NCBI GenBank assembly: GCA_002803225.1
Contig: NXFV01001194.1
Coordinates: forward strand, 26,483 to 90,482
DNA: 64,000 nucleotides
Direction: 5' to 3'
DNA from: Gamarada debralockiae
Taxonomy: Eukaryota > Ascomycota > Leotiomycetes > Helotiales > Hyphodiscaceae
Under the pieces are notes generated by a model. It was given only the letters and a program-made list of their open reading frames with translations, was not told the origin of the DNA and did not search any database. The position numbers and the translations under genes are program-made. Position 1 is the stretch's first letter; every line of letters starts with the position of its first letter. This document shows, one piece after another, positions 1-10,549 of this stretch.

Positions 1-848
1 TCTAGCTCCGCGGTTCATCTTTATCGCCTTCTAGAATGATGAGATCATGTAGACCAACTCTAAGATACCTTCCTCGGGGACGTCCTGTACCCCTCCAGCT
101 CCGTAATTTTAAAGATGGTTTTAGAGATTAGACTAACATTATTTTATGTACTATTTGCTCAGAAATTTCTTATTTGATTTCATATCGAGATAGGAAGGTT
201 GAGGCGTGGACTGGTCGGGCAACCGTCGATTCACTCAAGCGGCAGAGCCTGTCGGTCACATATTTCGCCGACACTTCAAGGAGGCAGGTGATAAACAATT
301 CATTGAGTTGAATAGTAAGTTAGTACCAGTATGCAGGAAAAGCATTGTACTGTTGAGGAGGTCTTAGATGCCTGGCTGCAAAGCGGCCTTCTTGGCCTGT
401 TGGGGATTTGGTGGTCTTGCCCTGGGTCTGGCTAAAAAGTTCGCCACACACTCGAGGGAATTGGCAAAATGAAATAATAAAAATAAAACCTAAAAAAATT
501 CAAAAAATCATAGAACCCACGGGGCAACCTATACATCTCAGCTAGAAACACTCTCTCTAGCTCCGCTGTTCATCGCCTTCTAGGGAAACTCTGATGGGCT
601 CTCCGGTCCCATCTTTGGGCCTTCGTAATTTCCTCCGGTACCTTTACTGAAAGGGTAGTTGGTATTCTACTTGAACCATAAGGTAATTTTTGTGTTTGCA
701 AGAAAAGTTTGCTTATTCTAAGTCATGAAGGCTTAATTCCAGGGAAGTGATAATTCACTGTGTCAAGGGCAGGCTTCGACCCCGTCTTTATAATGGAATC
801 AAAACCAGGAATATCAAGAAGGGAACTTTCTCATTGCTTCATTTCTAT
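1..848. other. Gene-free left edge
   Basis: No convincing gene is visible. A short direct repeat beginning with TCTAGCTCCGC is present at 1-35 and again at about 556-585, so this may be the edge of an old repeat. The only open frames here are short and antisense to the transcription factor gene that follows. Confidence 0.4.
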
Positions 849-2598
849 CTATAACCAAGGAATTACAACATGTCTCGGAATAAACTCAGCTTCCTTGCCT
901 TTCAGCGGCTGTAGACAGGATACTATGGTCTTTTGTCCTGCAACATCATGCTGCATCCGAACCTTCCGGGCAACATTCTCTTTTGGGACATGTTCATAGT
1001 GTTCTCCATCTGTGAGCCCCTCATCCTCTATGTCAGCAACCCATTCCACTGCTCTCCCGACTACCCACGAATCCCAAATTCCTTCTCTCCAACGTCGGTT
1101 CAATAACAAGGATGTCGCCTCCCGCCTCAAAGCCCGGTGCCTAAATCTCAGGCCGACAACTGCAAGCGGGAAAATGACGTGGACATCAAGACTAAACCTG
1201 CATGAACTTCGAGCTTCGGTGAAATCGATTAAAATCTTAGACAGATTAACGATTTCCCTCAACTGTCCAGTCAAAGTCTCGTGTAGAAAGTCGCTCGAGC
1301 ATGCCACACTGCTTTTACAAACATGAGCCACTAGGCCTTGTAGTTTCAGTACTGTTGCTCCCATAAATATAGCCTTTCCTTCCTCGCGGCGGGAATGTAT
1401 CCATAATGGCTGAAAGGCATGGGCCCATTTTGTACCTTCCGCCAACACCTTGTTCTTCTCCTCTTCCATGTCTTTATCGCAGTTTCCGGCTTCCTCGACG
1501 TGATGGAAACACAGTGTGAGATTTGGCCCTGGCTTCACCTCGATCCATGGCATCCAATGCAGCGCTCTCCGCCCCACTAGCTCCAGGTATGCTCTTGCTT
1601 CCGTCAGATCCGCGAACTGCGCAGGCATAGTATCCATGGAATGCTGCCCAAAGAACCTCTGGTAGTGTTGCGATTCTGTACTCGAGTTCTGTCCCGATGA
1701 CAAAGATTCCAAATCCAGTCTCGCAAAGATCTGCACGAGGTCGTCTTCAATGATGCCTGGTCTCGGGGAGGTGATGGAGGTCATTTTATTCTCGTCAAAA
1801 CAGTGGTTAGCGTTCAGCGCCGTCAGCCACTCCCCAATCATCCTCACTCCGGCGTGAACCTGCGCAATGGCAGCATCCAAGAATCCATGGAAGGCTTCGA
1901 AACAAGCGAATAACAAACACGCAATCAGCGTAAGGCGTAAATTCTGGTGCCCCCAGCTCCCACTCGCTCCTACTTTTCCTCCTGCGACTCGTTGTCGTAT
2001 TTGCAGGATTGCTTTGCTGTACTCCTTCAAGGCGAATTGGTGTTGTTTAGTTAAGTTGCGCTTGTTAGATTGAGAAGGGTTGAAGTTCAAGGCTCCTAGC
2101 GCGACGGCAGTATGGCGAATTGGGGCATCCGTTTCGCAGGCTTGGAGTACGAGGGTTTGCCAGAATTTCGGGGAGAAGTACCCTGCCAGTGTGCGGGCTG
2201 TCTGCGAGCAGAATAGCTGGAAATAGCGGTACTCCTGCTGTGTTTTGAATAGCGACCGAGAAGGCGTCCGATAGATCGATGGTTGTTGGGGGAGGAGACA
2301 TAGTCTTGGGATGATGCGTTTCGGCGCAGCTGGTTTAGCAGGAACTATGGTCTGTGCGTATCCATCGCAGTCAACTCCAAAAGCGGTGCAGCGTTGGCAT
2401 TTTGGTTTTAATTCATCGCATTTGACTCGCCGCTGTCTGGGTGGAATAGAGGTCAGTGGGTCGATAAACAAGGGAACAAAGGCTTTGGGAAAGAATCAAG
2501 AAAGGGGTGTACAACTTGCAAGTTTTGCAGCCAGTTCTAACCTTATGATGGCCTGCTCGTCGAGCTATTCTCTCTGTTTTCTCCGTACTGTAATCCAT
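849..2598 (-). CDS. Zn2Cys6 fungal transcription factor
   Basis: Two-exon gene, complement(849..2436, 2516..2598), about 556 aa. The 79-bp intron splits the zinc cluster. Exon 1 gives the first two cysteines (CKTC) and exon 2 the rest (RRVKCDE, then CQRC and VDC), so the joined protein has the full C-x2-C-x6-C-x5-12-C-x2-C-x6-8-C pattern of a Gal4-type binuclear zinc domain. The rest resembles the long middle region of fungal Zn2Cys6 regulators, with no other named domain visible. The start at 2598 is the ATG that puts a short basic N-terminus before the zinc cluster; a longer open frame starting inside the intron lacks half of it. It is expected to act in the nucleus on CGG-containing sites. 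Its place at the head of a run of enzyme and transporter genes suggests a local regulator, which is inference. Confidence 0.9.
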
Positions 2599-4302
2599 CT
2601 CGAACGTCGAATACGATAAGGCTGATGAACAGAGTTGAGAAAAGCTCCCAACTGATCAAGGCGGAATTTGAGCCTTATGGGTGGGTTAGGGTGCTCCACC
2701 TGTACGCGGCACAGTGCGCAAGCAGTTGATTGGCTAGCTCGCACTCCCAGCCAATCACGGGTAATTTCTGCGAGCGTGAGATCATCGGTGAGCTTGGACC
2801 AACTCTTCAGAGACCTGGAGCCCCATCGGCTCCTCTTATAGCATGACGACCGTCCTTTTGAGATAGGTCTTTCAGTCCAAAAGGGATATGTGCGGTGCGT
2901 GTTCTTGTTACGGTACTTTCCCTGAGCCGCTTGCAATCTTACTAGCGTGAATGTTCTAGCACAGAGAATTGAACTCTCTTCCTAGTTTCAGATACTGTAC
3001 TGCGTATTTCCGAAAAAGTACTTTTGAGATGCAGCTTGCTATCGTACAATTCCGGCCCGGCCCGCCCCCCAACCTCAACTCCGCAAGCTACATGAAATGA
3101 AAGATCGTAATGCCTCTTACTCAGCCGAAGCGTCTTCACAAGTCGCACCAAGATGCGATTATAATACTGCTCCACTGAGCTTCCGCAAAATCATCAAACG
3201 CATGCGCTCATCCCGCCTACAAGTCATCTATCATCCTTGAAGTTGACGTTCAGCCTGGTTTGCCCCTCCACGGCCATTACCTCTTCTCCAACTATCTCTT
3301 CCCCGATCGTCCACAACACAGTTGCAACTAACATTTTATACCAGCTGTTATACCATCGGAATCTCGAGACCTTCCAGCTCTTATACTCACATGAACCCAC
3401 GCCGCCTTTACTCAGGCTAGCTTGGTCATGGGTTAGCTCTGGCTCAGGTCTGCTAACCTATTTTACTAGAAATGTTCAACTTTTAACCGAAGCGCCACGA
3501 AAGGGCCCTCTCCCCTAAAAAGTCGTCCTCATCTACCTATTTGTTTATAAAATACCGCTATATAGGGATATTGCTTATGTTATACTTTAGGACGTTGTTT
3601 TCAATCCCTTGTACCCTTTTTAATGCTATGTAATATAAATACAGCTATTGTGGCGCTTCTCGCTGATTTGGGTCATGAATGGCCACGTGTTGCATTATAT
3701 GATTCCGCGTCCAAAAATCTCTCATCAGGCAATTGAGTCGTAGTTCCAGTTGCTAGAGTACGCAGCCAAACGCCACCCCTATTCATATCGCTAAAGAATT
3801 TATGGGAGGATTGTTGTATGCTTGCGCTAATGTAAGGGAAGTATTGTATTTAAAGGGGTTTCCCTTTGGTACCTCTTTTCTCCTTAGCTTAGCATTCTCG
3901 ACTAGACGAACTCCCTCCAAGCAACTTCGTTGGGTGTGCAGAGCGAGCCCGTGACATCTACAAACCACCTCACTCTGGTGTCCGAAGAATTGCCGTTTTT
4001 GAGTTTGGTTATTATATGCATAGTTGGGAGACTACGCATTCCATTTAGGGCAAGAATTAACCTGGGAACTGGTTCTAAAAAAGCTCGGGTTGGTGATAAG
4101 ATCATGCTTATCCCAGGCTAGCCTATACCCTTGATAGTTCGCTACAATCTTAATTCAGTACGATTTATTTGCCCAGCCATTGCAATGGACGCCATGGAAG
4201 GACAGGTATAGACCTCAGAGGAGACAGAAGGAAATCTCAAGTAGTTCAGGGTGTTGTGAAGCTAGAACTACTAATGCTATATGTATTGGCCCGAGGCTTA
4301 CT
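2599..4302. other. Intergenic spacer, no gene seen
   Basis: About 1.7 kb between the regulator and the SGNH hydrolase. Open frames are short and lack recognisable domains. An isolated TTTTCTCCTTAGCTT at 3876-3890 matches a motif found inside LTRs elsewhere in the window, so a degraded LTR may lie here, but no ends or target duplication were found. Confidence 0.35.
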
Positions 4303-5229
4303 TCAATCTTGTTGCTCTGCTACAGTAACCAACGAGTCTATGATCTCCTTCAACTTCAATGCTATCTTACGTCCCCCTTCTGCACTTGGCTCCACCCTGG
4401 CTGTATAGTCATCTTTATTTTTTCCATCCATAACCTCGAAAAGTGCACATGGTACAACATCAGTTCCTGCAATCTGGATCTGCTTCGTCGCGAGTTCATA
4501 CAATTTCATGATAGCAGTCTGTAATTGTCCAGGAAATCTGTTATATCCCAAGAGCGTTAATGGCAGATCTGCCCAGCTTTTTTGTTTCGATATATTCGCT
4601 TCGAGGGGATAGTATATCATGCAGACAATAACTGCTCGAGGTTTGTGCTTCTCAACTAGTCGAGAAACATACGCTTGAACGTGATCCTTAAACATATTCG
4701 TGAAGTGGCTTAGAGACCACGCGGTTCCTTGCTGAAGAGAGTGACGTGGAGTCAACCAGGCAAGCTGTAGCATGTGGCGCACCGTTGCAAATGTTGGCTT
4801 CAATGCAATGTCATTGGCGCCCACGGAGACAATGAGGATATCTTCAGCGCGGATATTGTCTCTGATGAATTTATCATGATCCAGTAGGTCGCTATCTCGT
4901 TCCCGTAGGGTAGACTCTTCAACTGCCAAGTTGAGTGCGGTTGCGCGGTCGCTCAGCAAATGATTTAGCCAAAAGGCAATATCAGGCTTCGGATAAGGAC
5001 GATCAAGAGCAGCGCGATATATTTCGGGTACATCCACAAGTAGAGATTCACCACCTGGGCCACTCGATGGTACCCAATATTTGTTGTCGAAGGAAGAGTC
5101 GCCGGCCAAATATATGATAGGTTTGCTTGGTCTTAGTGAAAGGGTAGTTGAGCGGAAAGCAGAGATATCGGAAATCGTATGACCTTTCCACTCATAGTAA
5201 AACCGCGAGGTATTAATTTTTTTGATCAT
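4303..5229 (-). CDS. SGNH/GDSL-like hydrolase
   Basis: Single-exon reading of about 308 aa from the first in-frame ATG at 5229; four more residues are open upstream, so an extra 5' exon is possible. Near residue 40 it has the block I motif IIYLAGDSSFDNKYW, with GDS supplying the nucleophile serine. In the middle it has VSVGANDIALKP, matching block III (GxND). The usual C-terminal DxxH is not clear: the matching region reads DYTARVEPSAEGG, with no histidine. SGNH enzymes are esterases, lipases or deacetylases; the substrate cannot be told here. No signal peptide or membrane segment is obvious, so it is probably cytosolic. It lies between a regulator and the sulfotransferase/acyltransferase genes. 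Confidence 0.7.
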   Translation of the reverse strand: MIKKINTSRFYYEWKGHTISDISAFRSTTLSLRPSKPIIYLAGDSSFDNKYWVPSSGPGGESLLVDVPEIYRAALDRPYPKPDIAFWLNHLLSDRATALNLAVEESTLRERDSDLLDHDKFIRDNIRAEDILIVSVGANDIALKPTFATVRHMLQLAWLTPRHSLQQGTAWSLSHFTNMFKDHVQAYVSRLVEKHKPRAVIVCMIYYPLEANISKQKSWADLPLTLLGYNRFPGQLQTAIMKLYELATKQIQIAGTDVVPCALFEVMDGKNKDDYTARVEPSAEGGRKIALKLKEIIDSLVTVAEQQD

Positions 5230-6191
5230 TTCGCGTATCACATTCGCGGTGAGTATCTAAACAAAATCAATGAGGATGGAGGTCTTGAGTGGTTCTCAAA
5301 AAGATATATTAATATGACACGAGATGAGCTGGTCGTTGCAGCGCCTTATCTGATCAAGTGGCGCTAATGACTCTTCTTCCTGCATTAGGCAACAGCACGT
5401 CAGTGGCAAGAACATCAAAATAAGACAATAAAACGAAAGCTTTTGGTATAACAGAACGCTATGCAAAGTACAATCAAGTTAGTTTAGAACACTCCTAAGG
5501 CTTTTTTGAAAGTCCTTCATTCTTTTTGAAAGAAATACCAGATATTCAAAGGAGGCTCAAAATGGATAGGCAAATTTTTCGCTTTCGCCAAAGGTCGTTG
5601 GGAATTGGGGCGAGGGGCGGGGTTTGTACAAGTAGATTCCAAAATTCTAAGTTAGAAGAAAAAGGTTTGTACTAGTACACATTGTACTAGGATTCTAGAT
5701 TTCCTGATATCATATAGGTCAATCCTGCGATCGCAAGTATCGCATAAACAAATCGTACAAAAAAGTTACATGAGCCACTTTGGACAAGTGGACCCCTGCA
5801 GATTGCTGTCTGATTTTGGCCTGAGGAACCCCACCATTGTTTCTTAAGGTTACAATCAGTTAAAACTCCCTTTTAGTCAACTACTCTCGCCACCCCTTCA
5901 TCCTCACTGCCTTATTCTGTTATTGATGACAGATCTACTTTAAGGCACGTGTGACTCGGACGATGGGTTTACACACGGATTTAGATCAAGTACCCGAGGT
6001 AATGTACTGTTAACTCTTGTAAAGCACTGATACAAACTTACATACTGAGGTAACCACGATATACTAAGAGAGAACAGCAAGCGTATATTCAGTAAGTCCC
6101 TGGCAAAGGGGCGAATGGATACAAAGACTAATAACTGAAGAAGAAAGTTCTTTAGATAAAGAGTTATATATATATATATACAGACCCCCAT
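5230..6191. other. Intergenic, repeat-rich, ends in a TA run
   Basis: No coding potential recognised. It ends in a (TA)n tract near 6167-6182, just before the solo LTR. Composition becomes AT-rich. Confidence 0.4.
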
Positions 6192-6448
6192 TGTCACGGC
6201 GACAACCAAGTTCTCGCACGTGACCATGGGCGGTTTGCCATGGGCGACTTGGCACGTGATCTAGGCGAGGTTCTTACAATTGTAAGAACCCCGCACGTGA
6301 TCCCGGGAGACCCTGAGATATCACGCAGCTAGCCCCTTGTTAGCTTGAGCTCCCCCCCAGAGCTCTCCTTTTCTCCTTAGCTTTAGATTTTCAATCAAAC
6401 GCGCGTTCACGCCATTCCTTCGGGTCTTATCTGCGTGCAGCCGTCACA
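6192..6448. mobile_element. Solo LTR with 5-bp target duplication CCCAT
   Basis: A 257-bp unit starts TGTCACGGC and ends GCCGTCACA, near-perfect inverted termini of LTR type. It is flanked on both sides by CCCAT (6187-6191 and 6449-6453), a 5-bp target-site duplication. Inside are three CACGTGAYC boxes, a 22-bp perfect palindrome at 6269-6290 and the motif TTCTCCTTAGCTTTAGATTT at 6371-6390, shared with other LTRs in the window. No internal retroelement domain is attached, so it is a solo LTR. Confidence 0.8.
6269..6290. repeat. 22-bp perfect palindrome inside the LTR
   Basis: The left arm is GGTTCTTACAA and the right arm is its exact reverse complement, with no spacer. It sits between two CACGTGA boxes in the first third of the solo LTR. 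It could be a regulator-binding or hairpin site of the retroelement; function is unknown. Confidence 0.8.
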
Positions 6449-7501
6449 CCCATAGTAATTATATCGCTAGCCTGTGAGATGTCTGTATATGATACTAACC
6501 CTTGGCTTCTTAATCATTACAAAATTCGAGATTATATAGTAAGCTATAATTTTTTAATAATGCTTTTAAGTTTAATAAAAGAGTTTAAATATAAGACCTA
6601 ACTATATAAGCAACTTAAATATAGGACGACTAAGCTCTCTTGTTATTATATAAGTTATTCTAGTTTAAAAAAATCAGCGGATTAAGTGCCTTTATATATA
6701 AATTTGTATACAAAGGTACTTTAGGATCATTACGCCACGACTTACGTTACGCCAATTCGTTAAATATGGTCATTCCGGCCTCATCTGCGTCTCGATAATT
6801 CCCAACCTCTTCGACGCTACGGACAACGACTTCGAAATAAAGGCCTTGTCACAGACTTATCGAGATAATTTCCCCCCACACCACGATGCCAACAGGCAAG
6901 AGTCTCGTCAACCCTTCTCTAAAGTCTCTACGGCCACGTTCCTCTAGCGACATCGTCATCTCACAAGATGCTACTTCTTCAATTGGAGAGGCTTCAAGCG
7001 GCTCATCTCTCGTGCGTTCAATCCTCGAGATTATGGCAGGGAGATCCTTGAGTCTGCAAGCGACCAGTTTCTAGATCTCGCCGTCAGACTGCGACTCCAA
7101 AAAATCAGTGGAAAAGAACTAGTAAAGCTGCTTGCCGTCGCGGGGAGGCTTGGCTATCAGAAGACGGATATCATCGACGAACTGAGTAATTATTTGGCCG
7201 AGAGCGTGCTTAGTTTAGCTTGTCCTTCGAAACCTACCCACCCATGCTCTTGAAATATTTAAAGCTTGGAAGCGTCAAATACTCGTTCCGTTAGTCCTTG
7301 CTCTACGTCCAATAATTCTGGCAACGAAGCAACAACACTATAGGTATCGACAACATATACATTGCTCATGGACAATATCATCCCTAGCAGCGATTTAGTT
7401 TTTTCATTTTCAAAGAAAATTTTGCAATGCCCAGCATCTCATACCCGTCATTCAAACCCTGCAACAACAAATACATCAAAGGATCAAAGTCAGGCAACAT
7501 C
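6449..7501. other. AT-rich spacer with a possible gene relic
   Basis: 6490-6720 is strongly AT-rich and RIP-like. In about 6960-7253 (+) a frame ending in TGA at 7251-7253 encodes helical, charged sequence (for example ISGKELVKLLAVAGRLGY then TDIIDELSNYL). No clean start or splice structure could be found, so it is best read as a degraded gene fragment. Confidence 0.35.
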
Positions 7502-8733
7502 TTAGTTTGTCAGGCCCTTCTGAATGATATCTACCAGTGCGTGACCCTCGCTCTTCTCAGCCGCCTTCTCCCTCCTCTTCTTGGCCTCCTGCTTCTCCTT
7601 CGTCTTCGTCTCAATGATGCGGTACAGTAGCTTTTCGACGTCCGCGGAACCGTTGAAAGCAGACATGAAACAGAATGCGGCAGCGGCCATGGCGGTCACT
7701 ATTTTTATTTATTAGCATTGCGATAAGTAGTAAAGAGAGTGATAGTCGTTTCATATCAGAATGGGGCGTGGCGGGAAGGGGAACCTACTGAGACCAGCGT
7801 ACATCCAGAACAGAGTAGGATCTTGAGCATAGAGATAGCGAGATGCGACTACCACGCCAGCGGCGATGACGATAGTGAGGATAATCTTGAAGAAAGTGAG
7901 GACGAGTTCTTTCTTCGCGAAGGCGTGTCTAGCTTGGAAGACATCCGAGTCATTGGAGTGGGGATAGGGCTCATCCGGTATTGGGATGTCGAGGAATGTG
8001 CAGAGCTTCTCATAGCCATCGCCAAAATGGAACTCGAGCAAGTTGTCCTTGGGCACGGCCTGACGGATGTGCTCATAGTGGTCGAGGAAGACTTGACGGG
8101 CTCGCACGCCGTCGTATTCGTTGTTGTACCAGATCTTAGAGATGAGGGTGGAGAAGGGGAACCAGGCACGCGAAATGGGGTGCAGCCAATAGAGGAGTCG
8201 GTAGAGCTTGGATTGGCGCACGCGGAAGACGGTGCGTTGCATGGAGGGCAACCATGAGTCGACGGAGCGGTTGGTCAGGATTACTTTGGCTTCAGGGTAT
8301 GCCTTTGTAAGCTCGTCGACGAACATGACGCAGGGGTTGTCTTCGACAGCCTGGGCATTGTCAGCAATGAGAGCTTCTCGTTGAATTAGCAAAAGATAGA
8401 CCCACATCGAAATCTCCAAGCAGCTTATCGAACTCTTCGCGACCGTAGGGCACGGATTTGCCGAAGTACTTTGCCTCCAAGGCTTCAGTCCATAGCGGAA
8501 TATATCGCTTGTAGTCGATCATGAGCTCACGGAAGTGGAATGGACGAAGACCCAATTGAATGAGAGCATCTCTAAGGGCTGTGGTATGTTAGTACGGCTT
8601 CCGAATCTTGTATGGGGTGGGCATTCTTGCATGAAGTTCCGGTGCGAGACATGCCCAACACGAGGACCTTCATGGGCCTTGTGCGGACAGTGTGCACTCT
8701 GTCGATGAGCCTTGAACCTCTAGGGACAACCAT
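7502..8733 (-). CDS. P-loop sulfotransferase-family protein with C-terminal membrane segments
   Basis: Four exons, complement(7502..7698, 7789..8350, 8406..8578, 8631..8733), 344 aa; all phases agree. The N-terminus MKVLVLGMSRTGTSSLRDAL is the PAPS-binding P-loop of the fungal Sulfotransfer_4 family, often mislabelled as NAD-dependent epimerase. Further in is VILTNRSVDSWLPSM, the usual second motif. Two hydrophobic stretches follow (about residues 245-270 and 275-295), then a charged Lys/Glu tail. It is likely membrane-anchored. Intron 1 (8579-8630) has a GC donor (GCAAGA) and a good TACTAAC branch site; using it restores the conserved GTSS-LRDAL junction. The sulfate acceptor is unknown. It is a neighbour of an acyltransferase and a second P-loop enzyme on the same strand. 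Confidence 0.85.
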
Positions 8734-9129
8734 GGCTGCTACTTCAAGTTATGGGTGTAATAGAAAAGAGGATGAGTGTTTGCTGCTTGAAAATTGATCA
8801 GGCGGACAGTTTGATCGAATTCAAACTAAATATTTAGATAAACTCCTAAGCAGAAATTATCTTAAGTATTCGTAGGAACGAGATCGGAGCGAGTTATCAA
8901 TGATTCTTAAAAATATCTTCCCATGGCTTAACTGTTATTTCTCCCCTTATAGCTCGATAATCACCCTAGGTGTCATTCAGAAAGGCGATGCTAATAACTA
9001 CAGCCGACTGGGTGTCAGCCGTCAATGAAGCTCTATATTTGGGAAAGCTATATTCTCTTGTAAGACTTACCTGCATACTCTATCTGTCGTGTCTATTGAC
9101 AGCGCAGTGATCGGTAACTATTGATACTA
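8734..9129. other. Intergenic, no gene seen
   Basis: Upstream region of the sulfotransferase-like gene, running into a MITE at 9130. No distinct promoter element is called. Confidence 0.4.
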
Positions 9130-9324
9130 CAGTAAAACCTGGTTATAACGAACCCGAAAAATCTCTATGGGCGTGGGCCCAAAAATTCGTTATATCCAGA
9201 GATCGTTATATAGAATCCCTGTCTTCATTCAAATTATCCCTGCAAAGCTTTTCGTCTCGTACGTTATATCGAGGGATTTGTTAGCGTTCGTTATATCCAG
9301 ATTCATTATAGGCAGGTTTTACTG
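9130..9324. mobile_element. Small TA-flanked MITE (pogo/Tc1-mariner type)
   Basis: A 195-bp element with inverted ends CAGTAAAACCTG / CAGGTTTTACTG, flanked by TA on both sides (9128-9129, 9325-9326). Inside, CGTTATAT-like words recur several times in both orientations. Too short to encode a transposase. Termini and TA duplication fit the pogo/Fot1 branch of the Tc1-mariner superfamily. Confidence 0.8.
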
Positions 9325-9516
9325 TACTAGCCCGGAGTAAGCTCCAAAATGCAGCTTCGATGCGTAGGTCACTAAGCTCTATTCAGACATCTCCTTAAAT
9401 TCCACCCTGCACACATCATGCATGATATGGCACTATTGAGAACGGACTTAGGTAAGAAGGAGAAGGCGAAATGTAATTCGGCAAGTAGAAATATAACGAA
9501 AAGAGATAGTAATATA

Positions 9517-10317
9517 CTTGATAAGTGAGTCGTATTTATAAGCGAGTCGTGTTTGGATTTTACCCGCAAAATCATTGAAAAAGCTACCCTATGTAACAGC
9601 TATAGGTAGCTGGAGGGCAGCAGGAGGGATTACAGTATATCAGAGAAGTAGCAATAGGGGAAGGGAGACAATAGTGATTGTATTGATCGTGGTTGAAAAG
9701 AGGTTCCGTAGGACTAATGCGCTTATGTGATATATAAACTCCAGCTTGCCTTCCCAAAGTAGGGCCAATAGGCCTTACTTATCCTTACTCCTGGCTCTTG
9801 CCTTCACATGCCAACTGTACACTAACTAACTGCTGACTGATCGCTGACTATCCCTGACTGTGCAGATATCTTGAGCCTGGCTCAAGTAATAATCGCCATG
9901 TGAAATCGCCCATGAAATCGCCTATGTACCTTCAGGAGCTAGGCTCTTGTTACACCCTAGCAATCTTAATAACCACTTAAGATATTGATTTTAAATATTA
10001 AATATAGAAATATCTAGTTACTATAATAAACTATAATCTAATTTTTATAGTCTTAAATAACTATTTGAATGAAAACAAGAAATTTTGGCTCTTAAATCGT
10101 CTAAATCTAACTTAATTCTATAATATAGCTTTTTTAATTATTTTTATCTTATAATATTACTAGCATTAGTATTAGAAACCAAGTAGAATATAGTAGTAAA
10201 ATTATAAAAAAAGGTTCCTTATATAATAATACTTAGATTACTAGGGTAGCTTTTTCAATGATTTTGCGGGTAAAATCCAAAACACGACTCGCTTATAAAC
10301 ACGACTCACATATCAAG
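9517..10317. mobile_element. TA-flanked TIR element split by a solo LTR
   Basis: Long inverted repeats (75 bp or more) run from CTTGATAAGTGAGTCG at 9517 to its counterpart ending 10317, both next to TA. They read inward to GCTACCCTAG on both sides once the nested LTR at 9592-9954 and one copy of its duplication are removed. The original element was about 433 bp, with an AT-rich core (9960-10240) carrying no open frame. This is a non-autonomous, Tc1/mariner-like MITE. Confidence 0.8.
9592..9954 (-). mobile_element. Solo LTR nested in the TIR element, TSD CCCTA
   Basis: A 363-bp LTR with ends TGTAACA/TGTTACA, flanked by CCCTA on each side (9587-9591, 9955-9959). On the minus strand it starts TGTAACAAGAGCCTAGC and carries a TATA-like TTTATATATC; the same start is seen at 63939 on the plus strand at the window edge. 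It is inserted in the left inverted repeat of the 9517-10317 element, so it is the younger insertion. Confidence 0.85.
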
Positions 10318-10549
10318 TACGTCAAGGGTTGAGGCTTACGCAGTGAGCACTCATTAACACAAAAATAGATGTTTGTAAGGTAAAATCTAATTGGTCACAC
10401 AAACTTTGTTGCCTAAGGATAGGATTTCAAACCCCTGCGTACGCCCGCGTCTTATCACGCACATAGTTTTGAAGGCTGAAAGCTGATTTTGCTTAGCTCC
10501 GTCGTTCCATCCATATCTCTGTACATGTACGTTTACCTCCAGACAGGCC

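Noticed and set aside
7739..8257. 172-codon plus-strand open frame
   Set aside because: Antisense shadow of the sulfotransferase-like exon, whose motifs and introns are clear on the minus strand.
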